NCBI GenBank assembly: GCA_029233925.1
Contig: JARGOX010000019.1
Coordinates: 1 to 64,000, forward strand
Source: Rhizobiaceae bacterium
GTDB lineage: Bacteria > Pseudomonadota > Alphaproteobacteria > Rhizobiales > Rhizobiaceae
Reading direction: 5' to 3'
Length of the DNA: 64,000 nt
Shown piece after piece: positions 1 through 8,735 of the stretch. The position numbers were made by a program, and so were the translations under genes. The notes under the pieces were generated by a model that made no database searches, was not told the origin of the DNA, and saw only the letters and a program-made list of their open reading frames with translations. Numbering within the stretch: the first letter of the stretch is position 1; each line of letters opens with the position of its first letter.

Positions 1-54
1 AATCCAGTCCTCTGGAAAGGCAGCGGTGTCAGATCAAGTCGAGTCTTCTACAAT

Positions 55-342
55 TTACGGCAAAACCTCCTGCTCAAAACTGATCTTCAGTCTGGCCCCG
101 GTGGCTGCCGCATAACGTTGCAGCGCCTTCATTGAAGGGCTGACGCTGCCGCTTTCCAGCTTGGCAATATAGGACTGCGAGGTCTGCATTCTCGCAGCAA
201 CCTGCTCCTGCGTCATATCGGCTTGGGTTCGGGCTCGGATCAGCGCCTCGACAATCGAAAACTCTTCGGCAAGGGAATCGTATTCGACGCGCACATCAGG
301 ACGCTTCAGCAATTTCCCTTTCAACTCTTTCAACTTCGTCAT
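55..342 (-). CDS. higA: HigA-like antitoxin, XRE-family HTH protein
   Basis: A 95-residue protein with an XRE/Cro-C1 helix-turn-helix in its second third (TQEQVAARM then QSYIAKLESG, about residues 44-67) and a short C-terminal tail. It is the second gene of a toxin-first pair: its ATG overlaps the stop of the upstream toxin gene by 4 bp, the usual higBA layout. In this family the antitoxin binds and neutralises the toxin and represses the shared promoter. The order of genes, length and HTH fit HigA well. The cellular trigger is not visible from the sequence. Confidence 0.85.
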   Translation of the reverse strand: MTKLKELKGKLLKRPDVRVEYDSLAEEFSIVEALIRARTQADMTQEQVAARMQTSQSYIAKLESGSVSPSMKALQRYAAATGARLKISFEQEVLP

Positions 343-662
343 ATCATGTCCTCTGCTCGTTTCAGGGCGAGCTCAATTTCCCGGCGTGGGGTCTTCTGGC
401 TCTTTTTCGCAAAAACCCGAACCACGACAAGCCGTTTGGTCTTGACCACCTCATAAAGAGCTCGGGAGATGCCATCCCTGCCCTTCATTCGGATTCCCCA
501 GAGCGGCCCTTGAAGATGCTTTACATGCGGCTGCCGGACCCGATCGAGACCCAAAACCTGGATCAACTCGCCAATGTGGATGAATTTCGCAATCTGATCA
601 GCGGGCAGCGCTTCCAGTTCGGCATCTACCGTCGCATTGAGTGTTTCAACGATCCATGTCAT
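339..662 (-). CDS. higB: HigB/RelE-type toxin (phage-derived Gp49-like family)
   Basis: A small basic protein (about 107 residues from this start) of the RelE/HigB superfamily, usually ribosome-dependent mRNA interferases. The sequence runs from an acidic N-terminal helix (ATVDAELEALP) through the conserved core 'LWGIRMKGRDGISRALYEV' to a basic C-terminal helix (KTPRREIELALKRAED). I chose the ATG at 662 (protein MTWIVETL); an in-frame TTG at 692 would add ten AT-rich-encoded residues unlike the family. It overlaps higA by 4 bp, implying translational coupling. The RNase activity is family knowledge, not shown here. Confidence 0.82.
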   Translation of the reverse strand: MTWIVETLNATVDAELEALPADQIAKFIHIGELIQVLGLDRVRQPHVKHLQGPLWGIRMKGRDGISRALYEVVKTKRLVVVRVFAKKSQKTPRREIELALKRAEDMI

Positions 663-684
663 CAATATGTCAAATCTGATATAT

Positions 685-776
685 AATTTCAACTATAAAA
701 CGGCATACCTGGTTTTCAATGCAGCGAGAACCGTGACCTTTACTGCACACTTTCGATCCAACAATTTCAACTGTAA
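685..776. promoter_or_regulatory. Direct repeat upstream of higBA, possible antitoxin operator
   Basis: AATTTCAACTATAA (685-698) and AATTTCAACTGTAA (763-776) match at 13 of 14 positions and lie in the AT-rich gap between higB and the TRAP permease gene. HigA-type antitoxins commonly repress their own promoter, so these may be operator copies. The function is inference only. Confidence 0.3.
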
Positions 777-813
777 TGCGTCCAGCGGTTTGCGGCAAAT
801 CTGCGGAAATCCG

Positions 814-3156
814 CTAACTATCCCCTTTTGCATGCCTGTAAAAATACGATCGGGTCAATAGCGCCACGGCGAGCCCCATTGCCGGGCCGTATATCCAGGG
901 GTCGGCCGACAGGATGAGGGCTGCCAGCAGCAGACGGGTGGCGGTTTCCCAATGGGCCAGCCGGATCAGGTCAAATCGCGCCAATGCGCTGGCAAGCAAA
1001 TAAAGCGCAACAACAAGCCGGACCAGCAACCAGATCAGCGACACCATATTAATATTGCCATCATAGCCGGGCAGATATCGCGCTGCCCCGGCGGCTGTGT
1101 CGGGGCTCAGCACTGCGGCGGGTATCAGCAATATCTCTGGATAGAAGGCAAAAACGAAGGGGATCACGAACATCACGATGCCCGAGCGTACGGCCGAAAA
1201 GCTGGTGGCAATCGGATCGGCGCCGGTGATGGTCGATGCGGCATAGGATGCCACGGCAACCGGCGGCGTGATCGCACTGGCGCAAGCGAAGTAGAAGATG
1301 AACATATGCGCGGTGAAATGGGCAATACCCAGCCCCACCAGCAGCGGTCCCATCAGCAGGGCGGCGTTGATATAGGCGGGCACTGCGGGCATGCCCATGC
1401 CCAGAAGAATTGCCAGCAGCATGGTGACAAGAAGCGCCATGAACTGAAAGATGATGGGCGCCGAGCCGCCCAGATCGATGGCTCGCAGCCAACCCAGTAC
1501 ATCCAGCGCCACAAAATTGGCAAGCCCCGTCAGGTTGAGACTGACATCAATGACCGAGACCGCCAGAAACATCAGATAAAGCGTCGACATGGTCACGCCC
1601 GCATCAGAGAGGGCATCGACCAGAAGGCGCGGCTTGCGGCGGAATTCAGGATCGATGAACAAAAGCCCCATCAACAGGATCGCCGCCCACCATCCGACGC
1701 TGCCCGCGTCGCCTGCCGAGTTTTGAAGCAGTTGCATGATCCAGGGCAGATTGGTGGCGCGGCAATTGTTGCCCACCTGAATGATCTCTGCTCCCAGCAG
1801 CCTGGAAATGGGATCACACCCAATGGCATCCTTGGGGATCAGCAGCAACACGACGATCAGCAGCAGCGGCAGCGCAATCTGCAACATGTGCACACGGTCG
1901 CTGCGGTTCAGGCGCATATCGTCAGTGATTTCGCCAACGGCTGCAATGCCCTGTTTGCGCGACTGGAACATCACCGACAGGAACATACAGAAGAAATAGG
2001 CAAGCGCCGGGATCACGGCGGCAATGGCGACCTCCCGGTATGGCACGCCCGTCATGGAAGCCAGAACAAAGGCGGCAATGCCCATGATCGGCGGCATGAT
2101 CTGTCCGCCGGAAGAGGCAGCGGCCTCGATGCCGCCGGCATAGACCTTGGAAAATCCGCGTTTGACCATCATCGGGATGGTCAGGACACCGGTGCCCAGC
2201 ACATTGACCACCGGCGTTCCGGTGGTGGTCCCAAACATGGCAGAGGCGACAATGGCCGCATGGGCGGGGCCGCCGCGCAGCCTGCGCGTCCACAAAAACG
2301 CCAGTTTGATCAGGGTTTTGCCGCCGGCGGATACAGCCAGCAGGGCGCCGAGCACGACATAGGGAAAGACCGTATTCATCATGATATGCAGGAACTGGCC
2401 CAACAGACCCGAGCCCTGGTTGATCAGGATATCATGAATGCGCGATCGCCCGTCGCTGAGCATGCGCGGCTCGCCACCCAGCGAGGTAATCAGATATTTG
2501 TTCATCCCGTCAGAGCCGAAAAAATACCAGATCAGCACGGTGCCCAGCGCGTAGGCTGCCAGCAGAATTGACACCAGGACGAGGGAAAAACCCCAGACCT
2601 CGGTGTTATAGGCCAGGAAGACAACCACGGCGAGGCCAACGATCAGCACCAGCCAGCTGCCCGTATTGGCCAGGCATCGCGGGTTTTCGACGCTTGTGGG
2701 TGCAGGCAGCCCCAGGGCGGCGGCAATGCCCTGTTCGGCCTCCAGCGTGCGTGCAATCAGCGCGGCGCGCTCACCGCTGAGCACATCGAGCAGGCAGACC
2801 GCTTCGTTTTCAACCAGATAGGTCAAGGAGATTGCCAGCGCCGCCGCCACAAGCGCCACATCCATCGCCAGGCCTGACCAGCGCCAGATCGCCGTGCGAT
2901 CCTGCCAGCGCCTCCAGACCGAACTGGTCAGCACCACGATGATCATCATCCATGCAAAGACGATCGGATAGAATATCTCATAGGGGAACCGCCGCACGGC
3001 CAAAGAAGGCGCATCAAGGGCGGCACGCCAGAACTGATCCCAGCCGGGAATCGAAGGCGTCGCATTGACCATGCCCACCACGACAAAAACCAGGGCGAGC
3101 AGATAGACCAGTTTCTGCCAACCCGCGCCGCGCGGCGGGCTGTGTGTATCGACCAT
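814..3156 (-). CDS. TRAP transporter permease, fused small and large subunits (DctQM type)
   Basis: A 780-residue inner-membrane protein. Hydrophobic segments start near residue 16 and recur through the chain, giving a small DctQ-like N-terminal part and a DctM-like C-terminal two thirds. The large domain has typical TRAP glycine-rich stretches (for example 'AAASSGGQIMPPIMG' and 'GMGMPAVPAYI'). Fused permeases of this size pair with TAXI-type binding proteins, and such a gene lies immediately upstream (stop 3224). Expected role: Na+ or H+ driven uptake of an organic acid captured in the periplasm. A 67-bp gap with a GC-rich hairpin separates the two genes. Confidence 0.9.
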   Translation of the reverse strand: MVDTHSPPRGAGWQKLVYLLALVFVVVGMVNATPSIPGWDQFWRAALDAPSLAVRRFPYEIFYPIVFAWMMIIVVLTSSVWRRWQDRTAIWRWSGLAMDVALVAAALAISLTYLVENEAVCLLDVLSGERAALIARTLEAEQGIAAALGLPAPTSVENPRCLANTGSWLVLIVGLAVVVFLAYNTEVWGFSLVLVSILLAAYALGTVLIWYFFGSDGMNKYLITSLGGEPRMLSDGRSRIHDILINQGSGLLGQFLHIMMNTVFPYVVLGALLAVSAGGKTLIKLAFLWTRRLRGGPAHAAIVASAMFGTTTGTPVVNVLGTGVLTIPMMVKRGFSKVYAGGIEAAASSGGQIMPPIMGIAAFVLASMTGVPYREVAIAAVIPALAYFFCMFLSVMFQSRKQGIAAVGEITDDMRLNRSDRVHMLQIALPLLLIVVLLLIPKDAIGCDPISRLLGAEIIQVGNNCRATNLPWIMQLLQNSAGDAGSVGWWAAILLMGLLFIDPEFRRKPRLLVDALSDAGVTMSTLYLMFLAVSVIDVSLNLTGLANFVALDVLGWLRAIDLGGSAPIIFQFMALLVTMLLAILLGMGMPAVPAYINAALLMGPLLVGLGIAHFTAHMFIFYFACASAITPPVAVASYAASTITGADPIATSFSAVRSGIVMFVIPFVFAFYPEILLIPAAVLSPDTAAGAARYLPGYDGNINMVSLIWLLVRLVVALYLLASALARFDLIRLAHWETATRLLLAALILSADPWIYGPAMGLAVALLTRSYFYRHAKGDS

Positions 3157-3189
3157 GCTGTTCAGCCCAAATCCCCCTTATGGGAGCCA

Positions 3190-3210
3190 GACGCGGGGCA
3201 ATCCCGCGTC
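3190..3210. other. Intercistronic GC hairpin between TAXI binding protein and permease genes
   Basis: GACGCGGG (3190-3197) pairs with CCCGCGTC (3203-3210) around a 5-base loop. No T-run follows on the minus strand. It may stabilise the upstream message so the binding protein is made in excess over the permease, as often seen in transporter operons. The role is inferred. Confidence 0.5.
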
Positions 3211-3223
3211 CGGTCAGATCAGT

Positions 3224-4270
3224 TCACTTGGCGCAATCGGGAAGCCTATAGCCTGCCTCTTCCCAGGCCCGTGTCGCACCCGGATGATAGGTCACCGGGT
3301 TGGGGCCGCACATGCCTGATTCCTTTGCGCCCAGCGCTTCCAAGCCGATATTGCGGGCATAGGGCGCCTTGGCATAGATTTCGTCCAGCGTTTCAATATG
3401 CGCCTTGGTCAACTGATAGGCCAGTTCTTCGTCCATGGATACATTGACACAATTGCCGCCGACTGAACCGCGGGTGCGGAAGACATCATCTTCGGACACG
3501 ATTGTCGCATTTTCGCCCAGCGACTGCATCTGCTCCATCGTCAGTTCAAAGGGCGCCGAGCCCGGCGCCGCCAGAACCCTCTGCATCGCCTCACCCTCAT
3601 AGATGTCCTTGGGGATGGACCAGAAGGTCATCTTGCCCGCGGACAGCGCCTGAAGCGGCCGGTCGGAGGGCACGAATTCCGGCAAAACGGCGGCATCTGA
3701 CGTGCCTTCGGTGATCGTTGTCGCCATCTGCGACCAATCGCTCTGGATGCCCTCGTAGCCCTTGCCTTCTTCCAGACCGGCGACAACCTGGATCAGCCCG
3801 CGTGCTTCTGCTGTGGCGCCACCACGCGGCGGGCCGTTCAAGATGCGGCGGCCTTCCAGATCACCCCAACCCTGCAGGCCCACAGTATCATAGGCATAAA
3901 GCAGATAGGCGCCGAACGAATAGGGATAGAGAATACGCAGCTTGGCGGCCAGTTCCGCACCCTTTTCAGGACCCATCGCGGCATAGGGGCCAACGCCCTT
4001 GGACATCAAAAAGGGCAAGACAAAGGGGCAAATGCCGATGTCAGCCTTGCCTTCAGCCACGGCCAGCGTTGCATTGGCCCCGGTCTGTCCCAGCGTGATC
4101 TGAATATCGGCGATATCACGCCCGGCGGCCACTTCGGCCAGATGGGCAATGGTCAGGTGAACCGCCACCCCGGGGGCGGACGTATGGGCCGTCAGATTTT
4201 CAGCGGCGGTCGCGGCGGTGACGGCGGCCATCGAACCGGCGGCCATTGCGGCAAACAAAATTGTCTTCAT
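3224..4270 (-). CDS. TAXI family TRAP transporter solute-binding protein
   Basis: A 348-residue periplasmic protein with an N-terminal signal peptide (MKTILFAAMAAGSMAAV, likely cut near ATAAEN, residues 20-24). The mature part follows the TAXI pattern: an early ligand-binding lobe (LTIAHLAEVAAGRD, 'LAVAEGKADIGI') and the middle segment 'LEGRRILNGPPRGGATAEAR', which corresponds to the family's glycine-rich binding loop. It sits directly before the fused TRAP permease and should deliver solute to it. Family members are reported to bind dicarboxylates, glutamate and other carboxylates. The ligand here is unknown; the downstream enzymes suggest a methylated or methoxylated acid. Confidence 0.9.
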   Translation of the reverse strand: MKTILFAAMAAGSMAAVTAATAAENLTAHTSAPGVAVHLTIAHLAEVAAGRDIADIQITLGQTGANATLAVAEGKADIGICPFVLPFLMSKGVGPYAAMGPEKGAELAAKLRILYPYSFGAYLLYAYDTVGLQGWGDLEGRRILNGPPRGGATAEARGLIQVVAGLEEGKGYEGIQSDWSQMATTITEGTSDAAVLPEFVPSDRPLQALSAGKMTFWSIPKDIYEGEAMQRVLAAPGSAPFELTMEQMQSLGENATIVSEDDVFRTRGSVGGNCVNVSMDEELAYQLTKAHIETLDEIYAKAPYARNIGLEALGAKESGMCGPNPVTYHPGATRAWEEAGYRLPDCAK

Positions 4271-4296
4271 TTGTCTTTCCTCCCATTATTGTTGAG

Positions 4297-4322
4297 CGCG
4301 CCCCCGCAATTTCGGGAGCGCG
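4297..4322. other. Intercistronic hairpin between O-demethylase and TAXI genes
   Basis: CGCGCCCCCG (4297-4306) and CGGGAGCGCG (4313-4322) form a 10-bp stem with one mismatch around a 6-base loop, in the 63-bp gap before the binding-protein gene. On the minus strand it precedes a good GGGAGGA ribosome site, so it more likely acts as an RNA-processing or stability element than a terminator. Confidence 0.45.
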
Positions 4323-4333
4323 TGGTTCGGCTT

Positions 4334-5692
4334 TCAGTCTCGTTTGATGGATTTTTCGAAATAGGGCACCGGTGCAATTTTTGCCCGAATGCCAACAACC
4401 TCATGCTCTTCAACCGTGCGACGGCGCGAATTCGGCTCGCCCCACATCAATGTAACCTCTTTGCCCATCTGCGCCTTGTCACTTTCAACCAATGCGGTGG
4501 ATAGAATTGCACCGGCATTGGAGGAATAGGACGACCATTGCGAGATGCCGATCGGCGCGCCATCCATGCGCACTTCATCATATTCAAAGCTCGCATACAT
4601 CGGAACGGGCAGTGAAATGAACTTGGTGCGGGGGCGCTGTGATCCCACAGATTGGCGCATCACGTTGAAGACGTCGTCATTGTTCCATTCCAGCGTCACC
4701 TTTGTGCGGTGCTGGCCATCCTTGTTTGCCAGCAAGGCATCCCTGCCGATGAAGTCATGGTCATAATGCACCATCTTGCCATAGCCTAGCTCCATCGGCT
4801 CGACACAATAATCCATGGCATTGTCAGAGACGAAACTCCCCCCCAGCGAGGCGCCACCCTCAAAGGATTTGGCAGGCAGCCATTCGCGAAAGGCCTTCAT
4901 TTCGTCGCCCAGATAGACGGCAGGGAAAGGCCGTGGCATCCAGCCACTTTCCTGCGCCGCTGTCGGATAGGTGGCGGCGCCTGCCTTGCGCAGGTCAAAG
5001 GCTATGCCGGCTTCCTCAACCCGCTCACGAACCGCCTGCTGCGCATCCCATGGCCCGTAGATCTCAAAGCCCGGGCGACCGGCCATGCCGTGGCGCAGGG
5101 CCCGTACGGTCTGACCGGCAATCTTGAATTCGCCGATGTGGAAAAACTTGATCTCCGGCAAAGTGCCCTCGACCACTTCCTGCAGCAGCGGCAGGGCGTT
5201 CGGCCCCTGCAACTGAAAGCGGAACACGTCCCGGCTGGGGCGTGGGATAATCATGTTTTCATTGCGTGTGACCTCGATATTCAGATCAGACTTTTCCGCG
5301 TTGAACTGCAGCCAGTTGCTGGCCGTTGGCGGGCCCACCACGCGCAGGAAATCCTCCGCCTCGCAGAACACGATGGCGTCAGAGATCAATCTGCCGCCCT
5401 GATCCACCATGACCAGTTGCTTGGCGCGCATGGGGTGAAGATCGCTCAGCTTGTTGGTGGCAAAATAAGTGATGAATTTCAGCACATCGGCGCCGCGCAG
5501 ATGCAGTTCGGTCATGTGAAAGGACTGCTCGAACAGAACGACAGAATGCTGCCAGGCGCGTTGTTCATCACGCCAATTGGTAAACTCCGGCGGAATGCCC
5601 GGGAAGATCACATGACCCAGGTTCGAGCCACGCAGCATGTTCAGCGCGCCACCAGCGGCGTTGATTTTCTGTTCCAGATTCATGTCTGTCAT
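4334..5692 (-). CDS. Aminomethyltransferase-fold O-demethylase-like protein (LigM/DesA type)
   Basis: A GcvT-fold protein of about 452 residues, longer than glycine-cleavage T protein and DmdA and close to the tetrahydrofolate-dependent O-demethylases LigM and DesA. Those enzymes move a methyl group from a methoxy-aromatic acid to tetrahydrofolate in the cytoplasm. Recognisable parts: an N-terminal 'FPGIPPEFTNWRDEQRAW' motif, 'HMTELHLRGADVLKFI' for the T-protein core, 'RFQLQGPNALPLLQ', and a C-terminal barrel ('KVTLEWNNDDVF'). The ATG at 5692 (MTDMNLEQ) is preferred over one 18 bases upstream. It precedes the TRAP genes, so the substrate is probably imported by them. A DMSP or other methyl donor cannot be excluded. 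Confidence 0.75.
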   Translation of the reverse strand: MTDMNLEQKINAAGGALNMLRGSNLGHVIFPGIPPEFTNWRDEQRAWQHSVVLFEQSFHMTELHLRGADVLKFITYFATNKLSDLHPMRAKQLVMVDQGGRLISDAIVFCEAEDFLRVVGPPTASNWLQFNAEKSDLNIEVTRNENMIIPRPSRDVFRFQLQGPNALPLLQEVVEGTLPEIKFFHIGEFKIAGQTVRALRHGMAGRPGFEIYGPWDAQQAVRERVEEAGIAFDLRKAGAATYPTAAQESGWMPRPFPAVYLGDEMKAFREWLPAKSFEGGASLGGSFVSDNAMDYCVEPMELGYGKMVHYDHDFIGRDALLANKDGQHRTKVTLEWNNDDVFNVMRQSVGSQRPRTKFISLPVPMYASFEYDEVRMDGAPIGISQWSSYSSNAGAILSTALVESDKAQMGKEVTLMWGEPNSRRRTVEEHEVVGIRAKIAPVPYFEKSIKRD

Positions 5693-5742
5693 CGTCTTTC
5701 CTTGAAGCATATTTTGCGGTGAATTACCGGTATTGCGTTGAA

Positions 5743-6648
5743 TTACCGGGGCTTGGCCCCGTGATGATAGGGGATAACAGAAATATTCCTGCCAATTTCG
5801 ATCGTCATGAGATCTTCGGCAACAAGCACGGTTCCGTCGAATTCTTCGGCCAGTTCCGCCATGACCGCGCCAATGGGCATGGGATGCGGCGGCAACAGCA
5901 CAAGATGTGTCAGCATTGCCAGTCTGGGCCGGGTCTGCGCAAAAACCCGCCCCACCTCACGCGGCGTGGCATGATGATCGATCGCGACCTTGGCTTTCGG
6001 GTTTTTGGCAAATGTCTCCGGGGTCGCCGCCGCAACCTCATGCACGAACACATCTGCCCTCTGGGCCTGGGCGATCAGGTTTTCGTTGTAGCGCGTATCA
6101 TGGCTATGAACAAAGACATGGTCTGCATATTCCACCCGAAAGGCATAGGCTGGCCGGATGAATTCACCATGATCCACCTCGATGGCGATGATCTTCAGCC
6201 CGCCGCGGTCATAGACAATGCCTTCTGTATAGACGTGCGGGATGATCCGCATGTGTTCGGGATCGATCTCACTGTCGGCGACGCGAATATCGCGGTCCGG
6301 CCGTGTCGCGATCCAGGCGCCTTCGGCAAGGCCTTCCACACCGGGTGGTCCGTAAACCTGCAGCGGCCCGCCGCGGTTTGAAAAGGGCTGCTGAATGGTT
6401 CCGGTCATCAGCAGATCGAAAATGCCGGAATAATGATCCGAGTGAAAGTGCGAAAGGATAACTGTGTCGGTGTGCCCCAGGGCAAAGCCTGCCTGCGACA
6501 GGCGAATAACGGTGCCACGCCCGCAATCAATCAGAACCCTCTGGTCGCCCGCCTCAATCATGGTCGCGGTGCCAAAGGCATTGATGTCGGGATTGGGAAT
6601 GCCCGTTCCCAGCAAGGTCACGCGCAATATGTCTTGGCTTGTCGTCAC
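5743..6648 (-). CDS. MBL-fold metallo-hydrolase
   Basis: A 301-residue metallo-beta-lactamase-fold hydrolase with intact metal motif HxHxDH at residues 67-72 (HFHSDH) and later ligand histidines ('HSHDTRYNE', 'IDHHATPREVG', 'LTHLVLLPP'), resembling the RNase Z/arylsulfatase-like branch. The start is the GTG at 6648, which has a strong GGAGG eight bases upstream. The same frame stays open to 7098, but that extension runs antisense through the LysR gene and is not coding. It is first in a leftward unit with the O-demethylase and the TRAP genes, so it probably hydrolyses an ester, sulfate or lactone form of the imported compound. The reaction is inferred. Confidence 0.85.
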   Translation of the reverse strand: MTTSQDILRVTLLGTGIPNPDINAFGTATMIEAGDQRVLIDCGRGTVIRLSQAGFALGHTDTVILSHFHSDHYSGIFDLLMTGTIQQPFSNRGGPLQVYGPPGVEGLAEGAWIATRPDRDIRVADSEIDPEHMRIIPHVYTEGIVYDRGGLKIIAIEVDHGEFIRPAYAFRVEYADHVFVHSHDTRYNENLIAQAQRADVFVHEVAAATPETFAKNPKAKVAIDHHATPREVGRVFAQTRPRLAMLTHLVLLPPHPMPIGAVMAELAEEFDGTVLVAEDLMTIEIGRNISVIPYHHGAKPR

Positions 6649-6742
6649 AGATATTTCCTCCACCCGGGACACAGCTTGTGCTGGAGGAGGTATGATGTAA
6701 AATTCCAAATTGGACATATAACATAGAAAATCGGCATACCTC

Positions 6743-7654
6743 ATGAATCCCAAATACCTTGTACAGCTGGCGACCATCATCGAGCTTGGATCGGTTACCA
6801 AAGCGGCCCAAAAACTGAATACGACGCAGCCAACGCTGTCGCGAACGGTCAAGGTCATTGAAGACCGGGTCGGCAGCGCTGTGCTGCGTCGCGGACGCCA
6901 TGGGGTGACGCCTACGGAAATCGGCATGCGACTGGCCGAAGCCGGACGCGAGATCATGCGCAGGTCCCAGCAGGCCGAGACGACGATCCAGGAATGGAAA
7001 CATGGCCGCACCGGCGAAATCCGGGTCGGCGTCGGCCCCATGCTCGCTGCCACCGTGATGGGCGATTTCTTTGCGGAGATGGTGGTGTCGCCGCCCAACT
7101 ACGGCGTGAAGATTTTTTGCGAATATGCCGCAAGGCTGGTTGAGCGGCTGAACAACGGCCAACTCGATCTGGCCATTATTCCCTATGATCTGAACCGGAG
7201 TGAAGACAAATTGGTGCGTGAAAGACTGTTTCAGGATCGTCTGGCGGTTTTTGTCGGCAGCAACGACCCGCTGACCGGAAAAACCAGCGTATCGCCGCAG
7301 GATCTCTCACAGCATCAATGGATATCCGTCGGTGAAATCTCCGGCCTGTTTGACGTCACCCGCGAAACGCTTGATCGTCTTGGACTGCCCGATGTGACGC
7401 CGACGCTGGAAAACACCGGCGATGTGACCATGACGTTCCGCATTCTGGAATTGACCAAGTCGTGCAGCATGTTGCCCTTTCGTCTGCTGGGAAGCATCCA
7501 GAAGCGCTTTGACATTGCACCCGTTGATCTGAATGTCGAACTGCCGGCCAGAAACGTCGGCTTCTGGACCACCATTCCCGGCAGGGACCTGCCCGAAATC
7601 GTGGATTTCCTGGCAAGGCTGAACGGCTACCTGCACAAGATGCGGCTTAATTGA
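6743..7654 (+). CDS. LysR family transcriptional regulator
   Basis: A 303-residue LysR-type activator. The winged HTH occupies residues 1-60 ('GSVTKAAQKLNTTQPTLSR'), followed by a linker helix and the periplasmic-binding-like effector domain. It is divergent from the MBL-hydrolase/O-demethylase/TRAP unit across a 94-bp AT-rich gap (6649-6742), the classic arrangement for a LysR regulator acting on its neighbour. The effector is probably the imported substrate or a breakdown product. Confidence 0.92.
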   Translation: MNPKYLVQLATIIELGSVTKAAQKLNTTQPTLSRTVKVIEDRVGSAVLRRGRHGVTPTEIGMRLAEAGREIMRRSQQAETTIQEWKHGRTGEIRVGVGPMLAATVMGDFFAEMVVSPPNYGVKIFCEYAARLVERLNNGQLDLAIIPYDLNRSEDKLVRERLFQDRLAVFVGSNDPLTGKTSVSPQDLSQHQWISVGEISGLFDVTRETLDRLGLPDVTPTLENTGDVTMTFRILELTKSCSMLPFRLLGSIQKRFDIAPVDLNVELPARNVGFWTTIPGRDLPEIVDFLARLNGYLHKMRLN

Positions 7655-8021
7655 AGGGTCATGCACAATGCAGAGCGAGACTAAACTGAACGGCAAGTAC
7701 GGGCGATCAATGGCAGTACCATGGAGATGGCCAATTGTGCCAGCCGAAGCACCCATCAATTTGACAGCGCAAAGACTTTGCCAATGCCACCCCACAACCT
7801 ATAATGAACTTCATTCATTATATTTCTTTATCTCAATCAACACTTGAAATATAAGATCAAGGCTGAAATGCCGCCTTAACGCTTCTGTGGAAATTGCTTC
7901 AGTCCACTGACCTTTGCATAGAGACGTTCTGCGGTTCAGATATTTACGCGCATACAAAGACAATGAGTTACACTCACCTGCCTCATTCAACGGCAAGCCT
8001 CATCAACACCGTGGAGAACGA
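7655..8021. other. Gene-free stretch holding the tetR promoter, operator and a long leader
   Basis: No convincing coding region between the LysR stop and the tetR start. The stretch contains a promoter with an overlapping palindrome (7778-7822), implying an mRNA leader of about 200 bases before tetR. No strong leader secondary structure was recognised by eye. Confidence 0.5.
7778..7822 (+). promoter_or_regulatory. tetR promoter with 23-bp palindromic operator
   Basis: TTGCCA (7778-7783), 16 bases, then TATAAT (7800-7805) make a good sigma-70 promoter on the plus strand. A perfect palindrome, TATAATGAA-CTTCA-TTCATTATA (7800-7822), covers the -10 box. Its core ATGAA-N5-TTCAT (7804-7818) recurs at 10854-10868 and 28618-28632. 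This fits TetR autorepression. The bases are seen directly; protein binding is inferred. Confidence 0.7.
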
Positions 8022-8723
8022 ATGACCAGTGTAACACCACGCAGACCGGTTTCGCGACTGTCACGAGAGCGGCGCATTGCCGATATCATGGCGGCGGGGC
8101 GCGAGGTCTTTCGGGAGAAGGGCTATGAAGATGCACCGCTGTCAGACATCGCCGAGAAAGCCAATGTCGTGGAAGGCAGTATCTATCGGTACTTCGATAA
8201 CAAACGCGATCTTCTCGTCAAGGTCATCGAGGTTTGGTATGAAGGCATGTTGGCCGACTATCAGGAACAGCTGTCGGGCATTCGCGGCACACGCAACCGA
8301 CTGCGCTACATGATCTGGCGACACCTCAAAACCATCCACGACGAACCGGCACTGTGCAATCTGATGTTCCAGTTCCTGCGATCCGGCAAGGATTACAGCA
8401 AAACCGGGGTGTTTAACCTCAACAGGAATTATACCCGCCAAACCCTGGATATCATCAGTGAAGGGGTTCGGAAGGGCGAACTACGGGGCGATGTTTCGCT
8501 GCGGCTGGTGCGCGACATGATTTACGGCTGCGTGGAACATACCACATGGGCCTACCTGCGCGGTGAAGCCGATTTCGATGTTGAAAAAACAGCCGACGAT
8601 GTCGTCGAACTGGTGCTCAGTGGGCTTCTGGTGCGCTATACCGGCAGTCCGACAGGGCCGGATATTGCCACCAGACTGGAAAATGCCGTGGAGAAGCTGG
8701 AAGCAATGACCGAAAAACCATAG
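8022..8723 (+). CDS. TetR/AcrR family transcriptional regulator, probable master repressor of the acyl-CoA regulon
   Basis: A 233-residue TetR regulator. The N-terminal HTH spans about residues 17-65 ('ADIMAAGREVFREKGYEDAP' then 'VVEGSIYRYFDNKRDLL'), followed by an all-helical ligand-binding domain. The ATG at 8022 follows GGAGA; the upstream in-frame extension to 7914 lacks a good ribosome site. It adjoins the SDR/acyl-CoA dehydrogenase pair, and its probable operator recurs in front of all three transcription units up to 28.6 kb. The ligand may be an acyl-CoA intermediate, as in AtuR, FadR-type and PsrA-type TetR repressors. Repression and the ligand are inferences. Confidence 0.9.
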   Translation: MTSVTPRRPVSRLSRERRIADIMAAGREVFREKGYEDAPLSDIAEKANVVEGSIYRYFDNKRDLLVKVIEVWYEGMLADYQEQLSGIRGTRNRLRYMIWRHLKTIHDEPALCNLMFQFLRSGKDYSKTGVFNLNRNYTRQTLDIISEGVRKGELRGDVSLRLVRDMIYGCVEHTTWAYLRGEADFDVEKTADDVVELVLSGLLVRYTGSPTGPDIATRLENAVEKLEAMTEKP

Positions 8724-8735
8724 CAGAAGAAGCGG

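Noticed and set aside
952-2571. 539-codon open frame on the plus strand opposite the TRAP permease
   Set aside because: His/Gln/Arg-rich low-complexity antisense frame across a clear permease gene; no motif or ribosome site.
5090-5722. 210-codon plus-strand frame opposite the O-demethylase gene
   Set aside because: Antisense shadow of a well-supported gene.
6649-7098. N-terminal extension of the MBL-fold hydrolase
   Set aside because: It runs antisense through the LysR gene; the GTG at 6648 has a strong GGAGG and starts the real domain.
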